Positions 29,274-37,951 of a DNA stretch of 50,567 nucleotides are shown piece by piece. A program made the position numbers and the translations under genes. Numbering within the stretch: position 1 is the first letter of the stretch; each line of letters begins with the position of its first letter. Where the stretch lies: contig NZ_JAUYFA010000062.1 of the NCBI RefSeq assembly GCF_030691135.1, forward strand, positions 1 to 50,567, given 5' to 3'. Source of the stretch: Phreatobacter sp. (GTDB lineage: Bacteria; Pseudomonadota; Alphaproteobacteria; Rhizobiales; Phreatobacteraceae). The notes beneath the pieces were generated by a model. That model saw only the letters and a program-made list of their open reading frames with translations, was not told where the DNA came from and did no database searches.

Positions 29274-29362
29274 CGTCATGCCCGGGCTTGTCCCGGGCAT
29301 CCACGACTTGACCACCGCCCGTCGAAAATTCGTGGATGCCCGGGACAAGCCCGGGCGTGACG
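29274..29362. repeat. Nested palindromic intergenic repeat
   Basis: Two 32-base arms (29274-29305 and 29331-29362) are reverse complements with one mismatch and a 25-base loop. Each arm itself contains the palindrome GCCCGGG-CTTGT-CCCGGGC, so it can fold as one long or two short hairpins. Arrays of this type (CCGGGCTTGTCCCGG cores) are scattered in many alphaproteobacterial genomes. It lies between ychF and the first MaoC gene; its role could be transcript 3'-end formation or a miniature mobile element. Confidence 0.85.
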
Positions 29363-29479
29363 ATGTGGTTCCCGCGGAACCGGATGGGCGCATCTCGCCC
29401 CCCACCCTGCCGAAGGTCCAGCGGGACGAACCCTTCCGTTTCCGGCATAAGGCGGACAGCCACCGCGCCGGATGCCCCG

Positions 29480-29947
29480 ATGACAGCCACGCCCTATCCC
29501 GCCTTCGAGGATTTCGTCCCCGGCGAGATCACGACCTTCGGCGCCTATGCGGTGACGAAGGAGGAGGTGATCGATTTCGCGCGGCAATTCGATCCGCAGC
29601 CGTTCCACCTCGACGAGGAGGCCGGCCGCGCCTCCATGCTCGGCGGCCTCGCCGCCTCCGGCTGGCACACCTGCTCGATCATGATGCGACTGATGTTCGA
29701 CCACTTCATGGATGGCTCGTCGTCAATAGGGTCGCCCGGTATCGACGAGGTGAAGTGGCTGCGACCGGTCTTTCCCGGCGACGTCCTGTCGGTCCGGCGG
29801 GAGATCCTTGAGGCCCGCCCCTCCGCCTCCAGGCCCGACCGCGGCGTGGTGCGCTTCCGCTTCGAACTGATGAACCAGAAGGGCGAGGTGGTCATGGAAC
29901 AGACCAACCCGATCTTCTTTGCCCGGCGCGGCCAGGACGCAGCCTGA
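29480..29947 (+). CDS. MaoC-like hydratase, copy 1
   Basis: 155 residues, one hotdog fold of the R-hydratase (MaoC) type. The hydratase-2 catalytic pair is visible in FARQFDPQPFHLDEEAG (Asp and His), followed by GGLAASGWHT. ATG 29480 begins MTATPYPAFEDFVPGE. It would hydrate a trans-2-enoyl-CoA or related thioester. The next gene, one base away, encodes a second MaoC of nearly equal length, suggesting a heterodimer or homologous pair in one pathway. No other beta-oxidation genes are nearby. Confidence 0.9.
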   Translation: MTATPYPAFEDFVPGEITTFGAYAVTKEEVIDFARQFDPQPFHLDEEAGRASMLGGLAASGWHTCSIMMRLMFDHFMDGSSSIGSPGIDEVKWLRPVFPGDVLSVRREILEARPSASRPDRGVVRFRFELMNQKGEVVMEQTNPIFFARRGQDAA

Positions 29948-29948
29948 C

Positions 29949-30410
29949 ATGTATGACGACATCGTCCTCGGCGAACGGGAGTGTCTCGGCGCCTACACCT
30001 TCACGCCCGAGGCCATCATCGCCTTCGCGCGGCTCTACGATCCCCAGCCCTTCCACCTGTCGGAGGAAGGCGGCGCCGCCACCCATTTCGGCGGCCTGGT
30101 GGCCTCCGGCTGGCACACCGGCAGCGTCTGGATGCGCATGCGCGTCGAGCAGTCCCAGCGCATCGCCGCCGACCGCGCGGCCAAGGGCCTGCCACCGCAA
30201 TGGAACGGCCCTTCCGGCGGATTCAAGAACCTGAAATGGCCGCGGCCGGTCCGTGCCGGCGACACGGTGACCTATTTCACCGAATATGTGTCCAAGCGGC
30301 CGCTGGCCTCGCGCCCGGGCTGGGGGATCGTCTTCTCCCTCAACACCGGCGAGAACCAGCGGGGCGAACTGGTGTTTTCGTTCGACGGATCGGTCTTCGT
30401 GCCGCTGTGA
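29949..30410 (+). CDS. MaoC-like hydratase, copy 2
   Basis: 153 residues, paralogous to the preceding gene: FARLYDPQPFHLSEEGG, GGLVASGWHTGSVWM, WPRPVRAGDTVTYFTEYVS. Catalytic Asp and His are conserved here too. It has an extra loop AAKGLPPQWNGPSGGF not found in copy 1. The start ATG 29949 is one base after the preceding stop, so the two are translated as a unit. It probably acts on the same or a related acyl thioester. Confidence 0.9.
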   Translation: MYDDIVLGERECLGAYTFTPEAIIAFARLYDPQPFHLSEEGGAATHFGGLVASGWHTGSVWMRMRVEQSQRIAADRAAKGLPPQWNGPSGGFKNLKWPRPVRAGDTVTYFTEYVSKRPLASRPGWGIVFSLNTGENQRGELVFSFDGSVFVPL

Positions 30411-30621
30411 GGGCGCGGCGGGCGCCTGAACTGTTGCCAAAGCCATCGCCACCCGGAACGCCAGGCGAGCGCACGCTCGCGCTGGGCCCGGCGGCGCGCT
30501 TCCCCATAGTTGAAGACGTCCCGGTGATTGCTCAGAGGGTCCATCGCGAAGTCTCCTGCGCCACCATCATGGTGACAGAGGAAGGCTAGGCCTGTTCCGC
30601 ACGATCGATAATCAGGCTATT

Positions 30622-30640
30622 GTTCCACTCATTCTGGAAC
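30622..30640 (+). promoter_or_regulatory. Palindrome at the LysR promoter
   Basis: GTTCCA-N7-TGGAAC, 12 bp before ATG 30652. A T-N11-A core typical of LysR sites fits inside it. Position at the start suggests autorepression of the downstream LysR gene. Confidence 0.45.
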
Positions 30641-30651
30641 TGGGGGCACTA

Positions 30652-31554
30652 ATGGACCGTGCCGAAGCGATGGAGATTCTGGTCGCCGCAGTCGACCGCG
30701 GCGGTTTCACCGCCGCCGCAGCGCATCTCGGCGTGACGCCATCGGCCGTCTCCAAGGCCATCAGGCGACTGGAGGAGCGGCTCGGTGTCCGCCTGCTCGA
30801 ACGCACAACCCGGCGCATCGTCCCGACTCCGGCCGGACAGGACTATCTCGATTCCGCCCGCCGCATCATCGGCGCGATCGACGATGCGGAGGCCACGGCG
30901 ATGGAGGGCGGCGGGCGGCCCCAGGGCCGGCTCCGCGTCAATTCCGGCATCAGCTTCGCCATGCGCCAGCTCGCCCCTGCCCTCGTCGCCTTCGGCGCCG
31001 CCTACCCGGATATCCGTCTCGATCTGACGGTCGAGGACCGCATATGCGACGTCGTCGGCGAGGAACTGGACGTTGCCATCCGCACCGGGCCGGTGACCGA
31101 CGAGCGCCTGGCCGCCCGTCGCTTCGCCGAGGTCCGCCGCGTCATTGTCGCGTCCCCCGCCTATCTTGAGCGCCACGGCGTTCCGAAAAGGCCGGCGGAC
31201 CTTGCCCGTCACGCCTGCCTTGCCATCACCACCACACCGGACATGGCGCGCTGGCCCTTCCGGGAGGACGGCCAGCTCAGCCAGATCACCGTGCAGGGAC
31301 CGGTCGGCATCGGCACGGCAGAAGGAGCCTTGGCCCTATCCCTCGCTGATCTGGGCATCGCGCGCGTCGGCGACATGCTGGCCGCCCCGGCAATCCGCGA
31401 GGGGCGCCTGGTCCGGCTTCTCGCAGACACCCATGTCGATGATCCGGTTCCCATGCACCTCGTCTTTCCCCCGGGACGCCAGAGGCTCCCCAAGGTGCGC
31501 GCCTTCCTCGACTTCGTCAGCGCCAGGTTCAGCGACAGCCCCTGGCGGCTATGA
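30652..31554 (+). CDS. LysR family transcriptional regulator
   Basis: 300 residues. Winged helix-turn-helix at 1-60 (LVAAVDRGGFTAAAAHLGVTPSAVSKAIRRLE in two pieces) and the LysR effector-binding domain at about 90-295, starting GRLRVNSGISFAMRQL. The helix-turn-helix resembles the subgroup with Asp-Gly-Gly-Phe (DRGGF), common in regulators of redox or aromatic genes. G-rich ribosome site immediately upstream. The nearby genes (MaoC, apt) are not obvious targets; the divergent partner usual for LysR is missing. Confidence 0.93.
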   Translation: MDRAEAMEILVAAVDRGGFTAAAAHLGVTPSAVSKAIRRLEERLGVRLLERTTRRIVPTPAGQDYLDSARRIIGAIDDAEATAMEGGGRPQGRLRVNSGISFAMRQLAPALVAFGAAYPDIRLDLTVEDRICDVVGEELDVAIRTGPVTDERLAARRFAEVRRVIVASPAYLERHGVPKRPADLARHACLAITTTPDMARWPFREDGQLSQITVQGPVGIGTAEGALALSLADLGIARVGDMLAAPAIREGRLVRLLADTHVDDPVPMHLVFPPGRQRLPKVRAFLDFVSARFSDSPWRL

Positions 31555-31668
31555 GCCTCCGGCAACAGACCAGGGGCCCACGTGGCGGAGCAGCCGTCAG
31601 CGCCGCGGGCTCCGTCCGAGACCTTCAGTGGCAAGCGGGACCATCCGCCCCATTTGGTGATGCGCCCC

Positions 31669-32208
31669 TCAATGCCCGCCGAAGGCCATCAGCGTCCGCA
31701 CCGGCACGCCCATGGCCCGGAGTTTGTCCGCCCCGCCGAGATCCGGCAGGTCGATGATGAAACAGGCGGCCACCACCTCGGCGCCGATCTGGCGTAGCAG
31801 CTTCACCGCGCCCTCCGCCGTGCCGCCCGTGGCGATGAGGTCGTCGATGAGGATGACCTTCTCGCCGGGGCGGATGGCGTCGACATGGATCTCCATCTCG
31901 TCGGTGCCATATTCCAGCGCATAGGCCATGCGCACCGTCTGGTGCGGCAGCTTGCCCTTCTTGCGGATCGGCACGAAGCCGGCGGAGAGCTGATGGGCCA
32001 CTGCACCGCCGAGGATGAAGCCGCGCGCCTCGATGCCGGCCACCTGGTCGATCTTGCCGCCGGCATAGGGCTGCACCAGCAGGTCGACGGCGCGGCGGAA
32101 GGCGCGGGCATCGCCAAGCAGCGTGGTGATGTCGCGGAACATGATGCCCGGCTTGGGATAGTCCGGGATCGTCCGCACCGTCGCCTTGAGATCCTCGTCC
32201 TCGGCCAT
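31669..32208 (-). CDS. apt: Adenine phosphoribosyltransferase
   Basis: 179 residues. Converts adenine and PRPP to AMP in purine salvage. The PRPP-binding loop is [13 protein letters not shown] (about 118-130) and the family N-terminus [18 protein letters not shown] is present, as is [12 protein letters not shown]. It makes pathway sense beside mtnP, which releases adenine from methylthioadenosine. The small membrane-protein gene in between is on the other strand. Length is normal. Confidence 0.97.
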   Translation of the reverse strand: MAEDEDLKATVRTIPDYPKPGIMFRDITTLLGDARAFRRAVDLLVQPYAGGKIDQVAGIEARGFILGGAVAHQLSAGFVPIRKKGKLPHQTVRMAYALEYGTDEMEIHVDAIRPGEKVILIDDLIATGGTAEGAVKLLRQIGAEVVAACFIIDLPDLGGADKLRAMGVPVRTLMAFGGH

Positions 32209-32346
32209 GTTGTCCCTCTCCGTCGGCGGCGAAACCTTACCGCGAATTCATTGGCGCCGCGTCTGCGCCGCTTCTAACTCTAGCGCATACGGAAACCCGC
32301 CGGACCATGGCGTGGGAATGCCGAACCAAGACGATGGAGAGACACC

Positions 32347-32583
32347 ATGACCATGCCACAGGCACCGGCCGGACCGGCCCCCTACCAGCCGACACCGATC
32401 ACCGTCACCGCCATCGACGTCCCCTTCACGAGGCTGGTCGCCTTCTTCTTCAAGGCGGCGCTGGCGGCTATTCCCGCCTTCATCGCGGTGGCACTCATCC
32501 TCAACCTCGTCGGCGCCCTGTTCTTCTGGGGATTCGGCGCCTGGCGACACGGCTATTTCGGCGGCCCGTTCGGCTGGCTGTGA
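32347..32583 (+). CDS. Small single-pass membrane protein
   Basis: 78 residues: a proline-rich N-terminus (MTMPQAPAGPAPYQPTP), then one transmembrane helix (about 33-58, FFKAALAAIPAFIAVALIL) and a short glycine/tryptophan tail FWGFGAWRHGYFGGPFGWL. GGAGAG lies six bases before the ATG. Conserved position between apt and mtnP. No function known; its size and the amphipathic end would suit a respiratory-complex accessory subunit, but that is inference. Confidence 0.65.
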   Translation: MTMPQAPAGPAPYQPTPITVTAIDVPFTRLVAFFFKAALAAIPAFIAVALILNLVGALFFWGFGAWRHGYFGGPFGWL

Positions 32584-32587
32584 CGTC

Positions 32588-33463
32588 TCAGCGCGCCAGC
32601 ACGCGGCCGGCCACGGCGTCGAGTTTGGCGACGAGGTCGGGGTCGCGGTGCTCGGCGGCGGTGATGATCGCGTGCTCGAGCGCCCGGTCGGAATGGATCG
32701 GGCAAGGCTCGTGTGCGGCGGGAAAGTCGCGGGCGAGCCGCGCCACGAGACGGCGGCCCTTGTCGGCGTTCGAATGCAGGTGATGGATCACCTGCGACAC
32801 GTCCACCGGGCCCACCTCCTCGTGCCAGGCGTCGAAATCCGTCACCATGCCGACGAAGGCGTAGGAGATCTCGGCCTCACGGGCGAGCTTCGCCTCGGGC
32901 ATTGACGTCATGCCGATCAGGTCCCAGCCCTGACCCTTGTGAAAAAGGCTCTCGGCCATCGTCGAGAAGGCCGGCCCCTCCATACAGACCGCCGTTCCGC
33001 CGATCTGGTGGGCGATGCCCTCGGCCTCGGCCGCCGCCGCCAGCCGCCTCTGCAGCAGCGGCGCGACCGGGTGCGAGAAGGCCACATGGGCAACGCAGCC
33101 CTTGCCGAAGAAGCTCGACGGGCGGAGATAGGTCCGGTCGACGAACTGGTCCGCCAGCACGAAATGGCCGGGCGGGAGATCGCCCTTGAACGAGCCCACC
33201 GCCGACAGCGACACGAGGTCGGTGACCCCGGCGCGCTTCAGCACGTCGATATTGGCGCGGTAGTTGATGTCGGAGGGGCTGTAGCGATGCCCCCGCCCAT
33301 GACGCGGCAGGAAGACGATCTCGGTGGCGCCGATCCGCCCGCGGCGCAGGACGTCGGAGGCTTCGCCCCAGGGCGACGACACGGCGATCTCCTCGAGCCC
33401 CTCAAGACCCGGCAGGTCATAGATGCCGGAGCCTCCGATCACGCCGAGTACGGCTCTGGTCAT
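32588..33463 (-). CDS. mtnP: S-methyl-5'-thioadenosine phosphorylase
   Basis: 291 residues. Splits methylthioadenosine into adenine and methylthioribose-1-phosphate. LGVIGGSGIYDLPGL, PRHGRGHRYSPSDINYRANI (in two parts), TAVCMEGPAFST and MTSMPEAKLAREAEI are family signatures, and the catalytic Asp in VTDFDAW is intact. ATG 33463 begins MTRAVLGVIGGSG; an upstream GTG-type extension is unlikely. The adenine product is used by the apt gene downstream, so the two form a salvage unit next to petABC, as in many Hyphomicrobiales. Confidence 0.96.
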   Translation of the reverse strand: MTRAVLGVIGGSGIYDLPGLEGLEEIAVSSPWGEASDVLRRGRIGATEIVFLPRHGRGHRYSPSDINYRANIDVLKRAGVTDLVSLSAVGSFKGDLPPGHFVLADQFVDRTYLRPSSFFGKGCVAHVAFSHPVAPLLQRRLAAAAEAEGIAHQIGGTAVCMEGPAFSTMAESLFHKGQGWDLIGMTSMPEAKLAREAEISYAFVGMVTDFDAWHEEVGPVDVSQVIHHLHSNADKGRRLVARLARDFPAAHEPCPIHSDRALEHAIITAAEHRDPDLVAKLDAVAGRVLAR

Positions 33464-33551
33464 CCTGCGTCTCCCTGTCCGGCTTCCGGTCTCGCCCCGC
33501 ACGCACCGGATTCGTGCGAAGGCTGCATGACGTTACGGGGCTTGCCCCACG

Positions 33552-33574
33552 AAAAAGGGCCGCTCACGCGGCCC
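33552..33574 (-). terminator. Rho-independent terminator of petABC
   Basis: Stem GGGCCGC (33557-33563) / GCGGCCC (33568-33574) with a four-base loop. Read on the minus strand it ends in T5 (33552-33556), 32 bp beyond the petC stop. Confidence 0.85.
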
Positions 33575-33605
33575 CTCGTCAAGTCTGCCGGCGAAACGGC
33601 GCGGC

Positions 33606-34445
33606 TCAGGAATGCCCTTCGACGTTCTTCCAGACCTTCTTCTTGGTGAAGTAGGTCAGACCGCCGAGAACCAGCAGGAACAGGAGAACCTGGAAGCCGA
33701 TGCGCTTGCGCTGTTCCAGGTGCGGCTCCGCCGTCCACATCAGGAAGGCGGTGACGTCGGCGGCATATTGCTTTGCCGTCTGCGGTGAGCCGTCCGTGTA
33801 GGTCACAAGCCCATCCTGGAGGATGTTCGGCATGCCGACGAAATTGCCGGGATAATACTTGTTGTAATGCGTTCCCGGAGGGGTCTGCTTGCCTTCCTCG
33901 TAGCCCGTCAGGAAGGCCTTCACATAGTCGGCGCCGTGCTCCTGGTAGAGCGTGAAGATGTCCGTCAGGAACCAGGGGAAACCGCGCTCGTAGGAGCGCG
34001 CCCGCGGCATCAGGCTGAGGTCCGGCGGCGCCTTGCCGCCATGGGCGGCCTCGGCCGCCTTCTTGTTGGCGAAAGGACCGGGAATCCGGTCAGCCAGGCG
34101 CGGCGTGCGCTCGGCGGGCTGACCGTCGTCGCCGATCTCGCGCACCTTGTGCATCCAGTCGGCCGCAATGGCGGCCGCCTGCGCGGTCGAGAATTCCGGC
34201 CCACCCGGCTGGGCGAGGTTGCGGAACGACATCTGGTCGATGCCGTGGCAGGCGGAACAGGCCTCCTTGAAGACCTGGAAGCCGCGCTGGAGCTGCGCCC
34301 GGTCGAACGTCCCGAAGACACCGGAGGACGACCAGGTAAAGCGCGGCGGGGCGAGCTGCTCGGCGGCCTGTACCGGGCCGACGGAGGCCAGGACCAGGCC
34401 CGCGAGCCCGGCCGTCGCCATGCGGAGAGAGAAACGCTTCATCAT
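33606..34445 (-). CDS. petC: Cytochrome c1 of the bc1 complex
   Basis: 279 residues. Signal peptide (about 1-27, ending VQAAEQ), the haem c attachment site CSACH (63-67), the axial Met region with MPRARSYERG, and a C-terminal transmembrane anchor (about 251-267) followed by KKKVWKNVEGHS. It transfers electrons from the Rieske protein to cytochrome c. Two ATGs are adjacent (34445, 34442); the first is used. It is a separate gene from cytochrome b, unlike the fused fbcH of Bradyrhizobium. Third gene of the operon. Confidence 0.96.
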   Translation of the reverse strand: MMKRFSLRMATAGLAGLVLASVGPVQAAEQLAPPRFTWSSSGVFGTFDRAQLQRGFQVFKEACSACHGIDQMSFRNLAQPGGPEFSTAQAAAIAADWMHKVREIGDDGQPAERTPRLADRIPGPFANKKAAEAAHGGKAPPDLSLMPRARSYERGFPWFLTDIFTLYQEHGADYVKAFLTGYEEGKQTPPGTHYNKYYPGNFVGMPNILQDGLVTYTDGSPQTAKQYAADVTAFLMWTAEPHLEQRKRIGFQVLLFLLVLGGLTYFTKKKVWKNVEGHS

Positions 34446-34471
34446 CGTGGATCCTTGAGCTCTCTCTCGCC

Positions 34472-35788
34472 TCAACCCTTGGTCTGCGGCGCAGCCGCAG
34501 CCCCTGCCGTGACCGGGGCACCGCCCTTGCGCACCTTCGCCAATACCGCGTCCGCGATGGAGGCGGGAAGCTTCCGGGGTGTCTCGAACAGGCCCAGAAG
34601 CGGCAACACGACGAGGAAATAGGCGAAGTACAGACCGGTAAAGATCAGCGACAACACCGTGTAGGGGTATTCGGCAGGCTTGGAACCGAGCCAGCCGAGG
34701 ATCAAGCAGACCACGACGAAGGCCCAGAAGAACTGCTTGTGCATCGGCCGGTAGGCCGTGGACTTGACCTTCGAGGTGTCGAGCCAGGGCAGGAAGGCCA
34801 GCACCGCGATGGCCGCGAACATGGCCAGCACGCCGCCGAGCTTCGACGGGATGGTGAAGATGATCAGGTTGATGTCGAAGGTGATGGCGCGGAGGATCGC
34901 GTAGAACGGCAGGAAGTACCATTCCGGAACGATATGCGGCGGCGTCACCAGCGGGTCGGCGGGCACGAAGTTGACCGCGTGGCCGAGATAGGTCGGCTGG
35001 AAGAAGACGAACCACATGAACAGGATGAGGAAGAAGATCAGACCGACCGCATCCTTGATCGTCGCATAGGGCGTGAACGGCACGGTGTCCTTCTTCACGT
35101 CCTTCACCTCGACGCCGGTCGGGTTGTTCTGGCCGGTAACGTGCAGCGCCCAGACGTGCAGGACGACGACGCCGGCGATCATGAACGGCAGCAGGTAATG
35201 CAGCGAGAAGAAGCGGTTCAGCGTCGGATTGTCGACGGAATAACCGCCCCACAGGAACTCGACCACGGTCGGCCCGACCAGCGGGATCGCCGAGAACAGG
35301 TTGGTGATGACGACGGCGCCCCACAGCGACATCTGACCCCAGGGCAGCACGTAGCCGAGGAAGGCGGTGGCCATCATCAGGAGATAGATGATGACGCCGA
35401 GGATCCACAGGACCTCGCGCGGCGCCTTGTAGGACCCGTAATAGAGCCCGCGGAACATGTGCACATAGACGGCGACGAAGAACATCGAAGCGCCATTGGC
35501 GTGCAGATAACGCAGCATCCAGCCATAATTGACGTCGCGCATCATCTTTTCGATGGAGTTGAACGCGAGGTCGACATGCGCCGTGTAGTGCATCGCCAGC
35601 ACGACGCCGGTGATGATCTGGGCGATGAGCATGAAGGAGAGGATGGCGCCGAACGTGTAGAAGTAGTTGAGGTTCTTCGGCACCGGATAGGCAATGAAGC
35701 TGTCATAGACCAGCCGCGGCACGGGCAGACGGGAGTCCATCCACTTGCCAATGCCCGACGTCGGTACGTAGTGCGAATGACCCTGCAT
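34472..35788 (-). CDS. petB: Cytochrome b of the bc1 complex
   Basis: 438 residues with eight transmembrane helices. The haem-ligand histidines lie in helices B and D ([14 protein letters not shown] / [18 protein letters not shown]). The Qo-site PEWY motif ([10 protein letters not shown]) and the glycine-rich [10 protein letters not shown] segment are intact. It oxidises ubiquinol and passes electrons to c1 and across the membrane. Start ATG 35788 (MQGHSHYVP). The C-terminal 25 residues are a variable Ala/Thr/Gly tail ending [12 protein letters not shown]. Gap to petA 26 bp, to petC 26 bp. Confidence 0.97.
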   Translation of the reverse strand: MQGHSHYVPTSGIGKWMDSRLPVPRLVYDSFIAYPVPKNLNYFYTFGAILSFMLIAQIITGVVLAMHYTAHVDLAFNSIEKMMRDVNYGWMLRYLHANGASMFFVAVYVHMFRGLYYGSYKAPREVLWILGVIIYLLMMATAFLGYVLPWGQMSLWGAVVITNLFSAIPLVGPTVVEFLWGGYSVDNPTLNRFFSLHYLLPFMIAGVVVLHVWALHVTGQNNPTGVEVKDVKKDTVPFTPYATIKDAVGLIFFLILFMWFVFFQPTYLGHAVNFVPADPLVTPPHIVPEWYFLPFYAILRAITFDINLIIFTIPSKLGGVLAMFAAIAVLAFLPWLDTSKVKSTAYRPMHKQFFWAFVVVCLILGWLGSKPAEYPYTVLSLIFTGLYFAYFLVVLPLLGLFETPRKLPASIADAVLAKVRKGGAPVTAGAAAAPQTKG

Positions 35789-35814
35789 GGTCGAGTTACC
35801 TCTGGATCCGGGCG

Positions 35815-36360
35815 TCAGACGGCTGCCGCCGCACCCGTGATGCGGATGCGCGTGTCGTTGACGAATGTGTACTGCGGAACGGGAAGGTTGGTCGGGGCGG
35901 GACCCTTGCGGATACGGCCCGACGTGTCGAAGTGGGAGCCGTGGCACGGGCAGAACCAGCCGCCGTAGTCACCCTGGTTGCCGAGCGGCACGCAGCCGAG
36001 ATGGGTGCAGTTGGCCGCGATGATCAGCCATTTGGCGCGGCCCTGCAGGACACGCGCCGAGTCGGGCTGCGGATCGCGCAGCGTGGCGACGTCGACGTCG
36101 ACCGCCGCCTTGATCTCGGCTTCGGTCCGGTTGCGGACGAAATAGGGCTTGCCGCGCCAGAGGATCTTGATCTGCCCGCCGTCGGGAATGGCGGCGAGAT
36201 CGATCTCGACCGGTGCGCCGGCTGCGATCGTCCCCGCATCGGGGGCCAATTGGCTGATGAACGGCCAGATCGCCGCACCGACGCCGATGGCAGCGGTCGC
36301 CCCGGTCGCCAGGTAGAGGAAATCGCGGCGATCACCCTCGGAATGTTGAACGCTTGCCAC
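35815..36360 (-). CDS. petA: Rieske iron-sulfur protein of the bc1 complex
   Basis: 181 residues. A twin-arginine signal-anchor ([16 protein letters not shown], about 9-33) keeps it in the membrane by a Tat route. The 2Fe-2S ligands are in CTHLGC (118-123) and CPCHGS (137-142), with the disulfide cysteines intact. It carries electrons from ubiquinol to cytochrome c1. The start is GTG 36360 (MASVQHSEG), eight bases after AAGGA; the open frame upstream does not look coding. First gene of petABC, divergent from trmL. Confidence 0.95.
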   Translation of the reverse strand: MASVQHSEGDRRDFLYLATGATAAIGVGAAIWPFISQLAPDAGTIAAGAPVEIDLAAIPDGGQIKILWRGKPYFVRNRTEAEIKAAVDVDVATLRDPQPDSARVLQGRAKWLIIAANCTHLGCVPLGNQGDYGGWFCPCHGSHFDTSGRIRKGPAPTNLPVPQYTFVNDTRIRITGAAAAV

Positions 36361-36670
36361 TTCTCTTCGTCCTTTCGCTCGTCCGCCCGTCATGGGGACC
36401 AGATCGCGCCGACCGCGCGAGGGGCGCACCCGCGCCACCTGATTCGACGCGCGGCAGCCTTCAGGGGCGGCGCCGCCACGCCGAATGAGCCCGAGGGCTT
36501 GGTGGAATCCGCGCGGGAACCATGATCGGCGCCGCTTATTCGCACCGTTATAAGGTGATGTCCAGTGTGCGGTTGTGAACATGGCATTGCGCCGCACGGT
36601 ACCTTCGTCTGATCGGTGGACCGGGTCGCAGGCTCTTCCGTAAAGAGTAACTGTTGGTCAATGTTTGCGC
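36361..36670. other. Divergent intergenic region, petA and trmL promoters
   Basis: 310 bp without a gene. It must hold the petABC and trmL promoters. A 15-base near-palindrome CACC-GTTATAA-GGTG at 36543-36557 includes a TTATAA that could serve as -10 on either strand. No confident -35 was found. Confidence 0.4.
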
Positions 36671-37135
36671 ATGATCCGCATCGCGCTCTACCAGCCCGAC
36701 ATCGCCCAGAACACCGGAACCATTCTCAGGCTGGCGGCATGCCTCGGCCTCGCTGTCGATATCATCGAACCCGCAGGGTTTCCGGTCTCCGACAAGTCGT
36801 TCCGTCGATCGGGGATGGATTACCTCGATCATGTCGTATGGAGACGCCATGATGACATGGCAGCCTTCGACTCGTGGCGCCGCGAAGACGGGCGGCGGCT
36901 CGTGCTGATGACCACGCAAGGCGCCCTGCCCTATGCCGATTTCGCCTTCCAGCCCGGCGACGTGCTGATGGCAGGCCGCGAATCGGCCGGCGTTCCGGAA
37001 ACCGTCCATGCGGTTGCCGATGCCCGCATCCTCGTTCCCATGCGTCCCGGTCTGCGCTCGCTCAATGTCGCGGTCGCCACCGCCATGGTGACGGGTGAAG
37101 CGCTCAGGCAACTCGCCGCCTTCCCGATGCCCTGA
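36671..37135 (+). CDS. trmL: tRNA (cytidine/uridine-34-2'-O)-methyltransferase
   Basis: 154 residues, a minimal SPOUT (trefoil-knot) methyltransferase that methylates the wobble ribose of tRNA-Leu. MIRIALYQPDIAQNTGTI starts the family with the conserved Asn-Thr-Gly; later motifs are MAGRESAGVPE and the knot MRPGLRSLNVAVATAM near the end. Length is normal. ATG 36671 used; a TTG six bases upstream is unlikely. The mode of action is as a homodimer. Confidence 0.93.
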   Translation: MIRIALYQPDIAQNTGTILRLAACLGLAVDIIEPAGFPVSDKSFRRSGMDYLDHVVWRRHDDMAAFDSWRREDGRRLVLMTTQGALPYADFAFQPGDVLMAGRESAGVPETVHAVADARILVPMRPGLRSLNVAVATAMVTGEALRQLAAFPMP

Positions 37136-37141
37136 GCCGGA

Positions 37142-37167
37142 AAAGGGCCGCCCGGAGGCGACCCTTT
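37142..37167. terminator. Bidirectional hairpin between trmL and the porin gene
   Basis: AAAGGGCCGCC (37142-37152) and GGCGACCCTTT (37157-37167) pair with one mismatch. Short T tracts lie on both strands (TTT after the plus arm, TTTT on the minus strand). It suits two convergent genes. Confidence 0.55.
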
Positions 37168-37192
37168 CGCACATCGGGCGCGAAGCCCGCGA

Positions 37193-37951
37193 TCAGTATC
37201 GCGACGTGACAGCGCCCGGACCGGTCGAGAACAGATAGTTCAGGCCGATCTTGACGGTGTGGACGTCATTGCGGATGCGCGTGCTGGCGAAGCCGGTCGG
37301 GTCGAGCGAACCCAGGCCCGGCTGCTGCGTCGAGGAGCCGAAGTCATAGTACATGTACTCCAGCTTCGTCGTCACGTTCGGGGTCCAGGCATATTCGAGG
37401 CCTGCGCCCAGCGCGTAGCCGACACGCGAATTGCTGAAGGACCCGACCTGCGTGACCGTTGCTGCGTCATAGGTGCGATGGCGGAACGAGCCGAAGGCGA
37501 CGCCGCCCGTGGCATAGATCAGCGTCCGGTCCCAGGCGTAGCCGACACGGCCGCGGATCGAGCCGAGAAAATTCGCCCGCGAGGCGCAGGTGAAGGCCGG
37601 GTTGGGGCAGGTCCGCCAGCCGCTGAGATCGGCCGCCGAGGCATCGCCCTCGATGCCGAGCACGATGTTGTTGACCTGGTAGTTGAAGCCGATCTGACCG
37701 CCGCCGAAGACGCCGTTGGTCGAGGGCGAGGTGAAGGTGCCGGCCGGCTGGAAGTTCCAGTTGGAGCGGCCCCAACCATAGCCGATATGGACGCCGCCGT
37801 AGAAGCCGGTCCAGGTGAAGGAGGCCGGGACGACGACCGTTTCAGAGACCGCGATGCGCGGTGACCGGAGATCGGCGGCGAGGGTTGCGGAGAAGATGGC
37901 GGACGTGGAGAGCGCCGCAGCGGCGACGCCGGCAAGGAGCAGCTTTTTCAT
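37193..37951 (-). CDS. Outer-membrane beta-barrel protein, Omp25/31 type
   Basis: 252 residues. Signal peptide (about 1-27, ending ATLAADL), then an eight-stranded barrel with alternating aromatic strands: WTGFYGGVHIGYGWGRSNW, GVFGGGQIGFNYQ, LIYATGGVAFGSF, GYALGAGLEYAWTPNV, and a C-terminal YLFSTGPGAVTSRY. Members anchor the outer membrane or act as porins; Brucella Omp25/31 and rhizobial RopB are the known relatives. A GGGACG segment precedes ATG 37951. Two cysteines (CPNPAFTC) in an external loop could form a disulfide. Confidence 0.9.
   Translation of the reverse strand: MKKLLLAGVAAAALSTSAIFSATLAADLRSPRIAVSETVVVPASFTWTGFYGGVHIGYGWGRSNWNFQPAGTFTSPSTNGVFGGGQIGFNYQVNNIVLGIEGDASAADLSGWRTCPNPAFTCASRANFLGSIRGRVGYAWDRTLIYATGGVAFGSFRHRTYDAATVTQVGSFSNSRVGYALGAGLEYAWTPNVTTKLEYMYYDFGSSTQQPGLGSLDPTGFASTRIRNDVHTVKIGLNYLFSTGPGAVTSRY

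Noticed and set aside
33606-35788. Fused cytochrome b/c1 gene as in Bradyrhizobium
   Set aside because: cytochrome b ends with its own stop at 34472 and c1 begins with a signal peptide at 34445; the two are separate genes.
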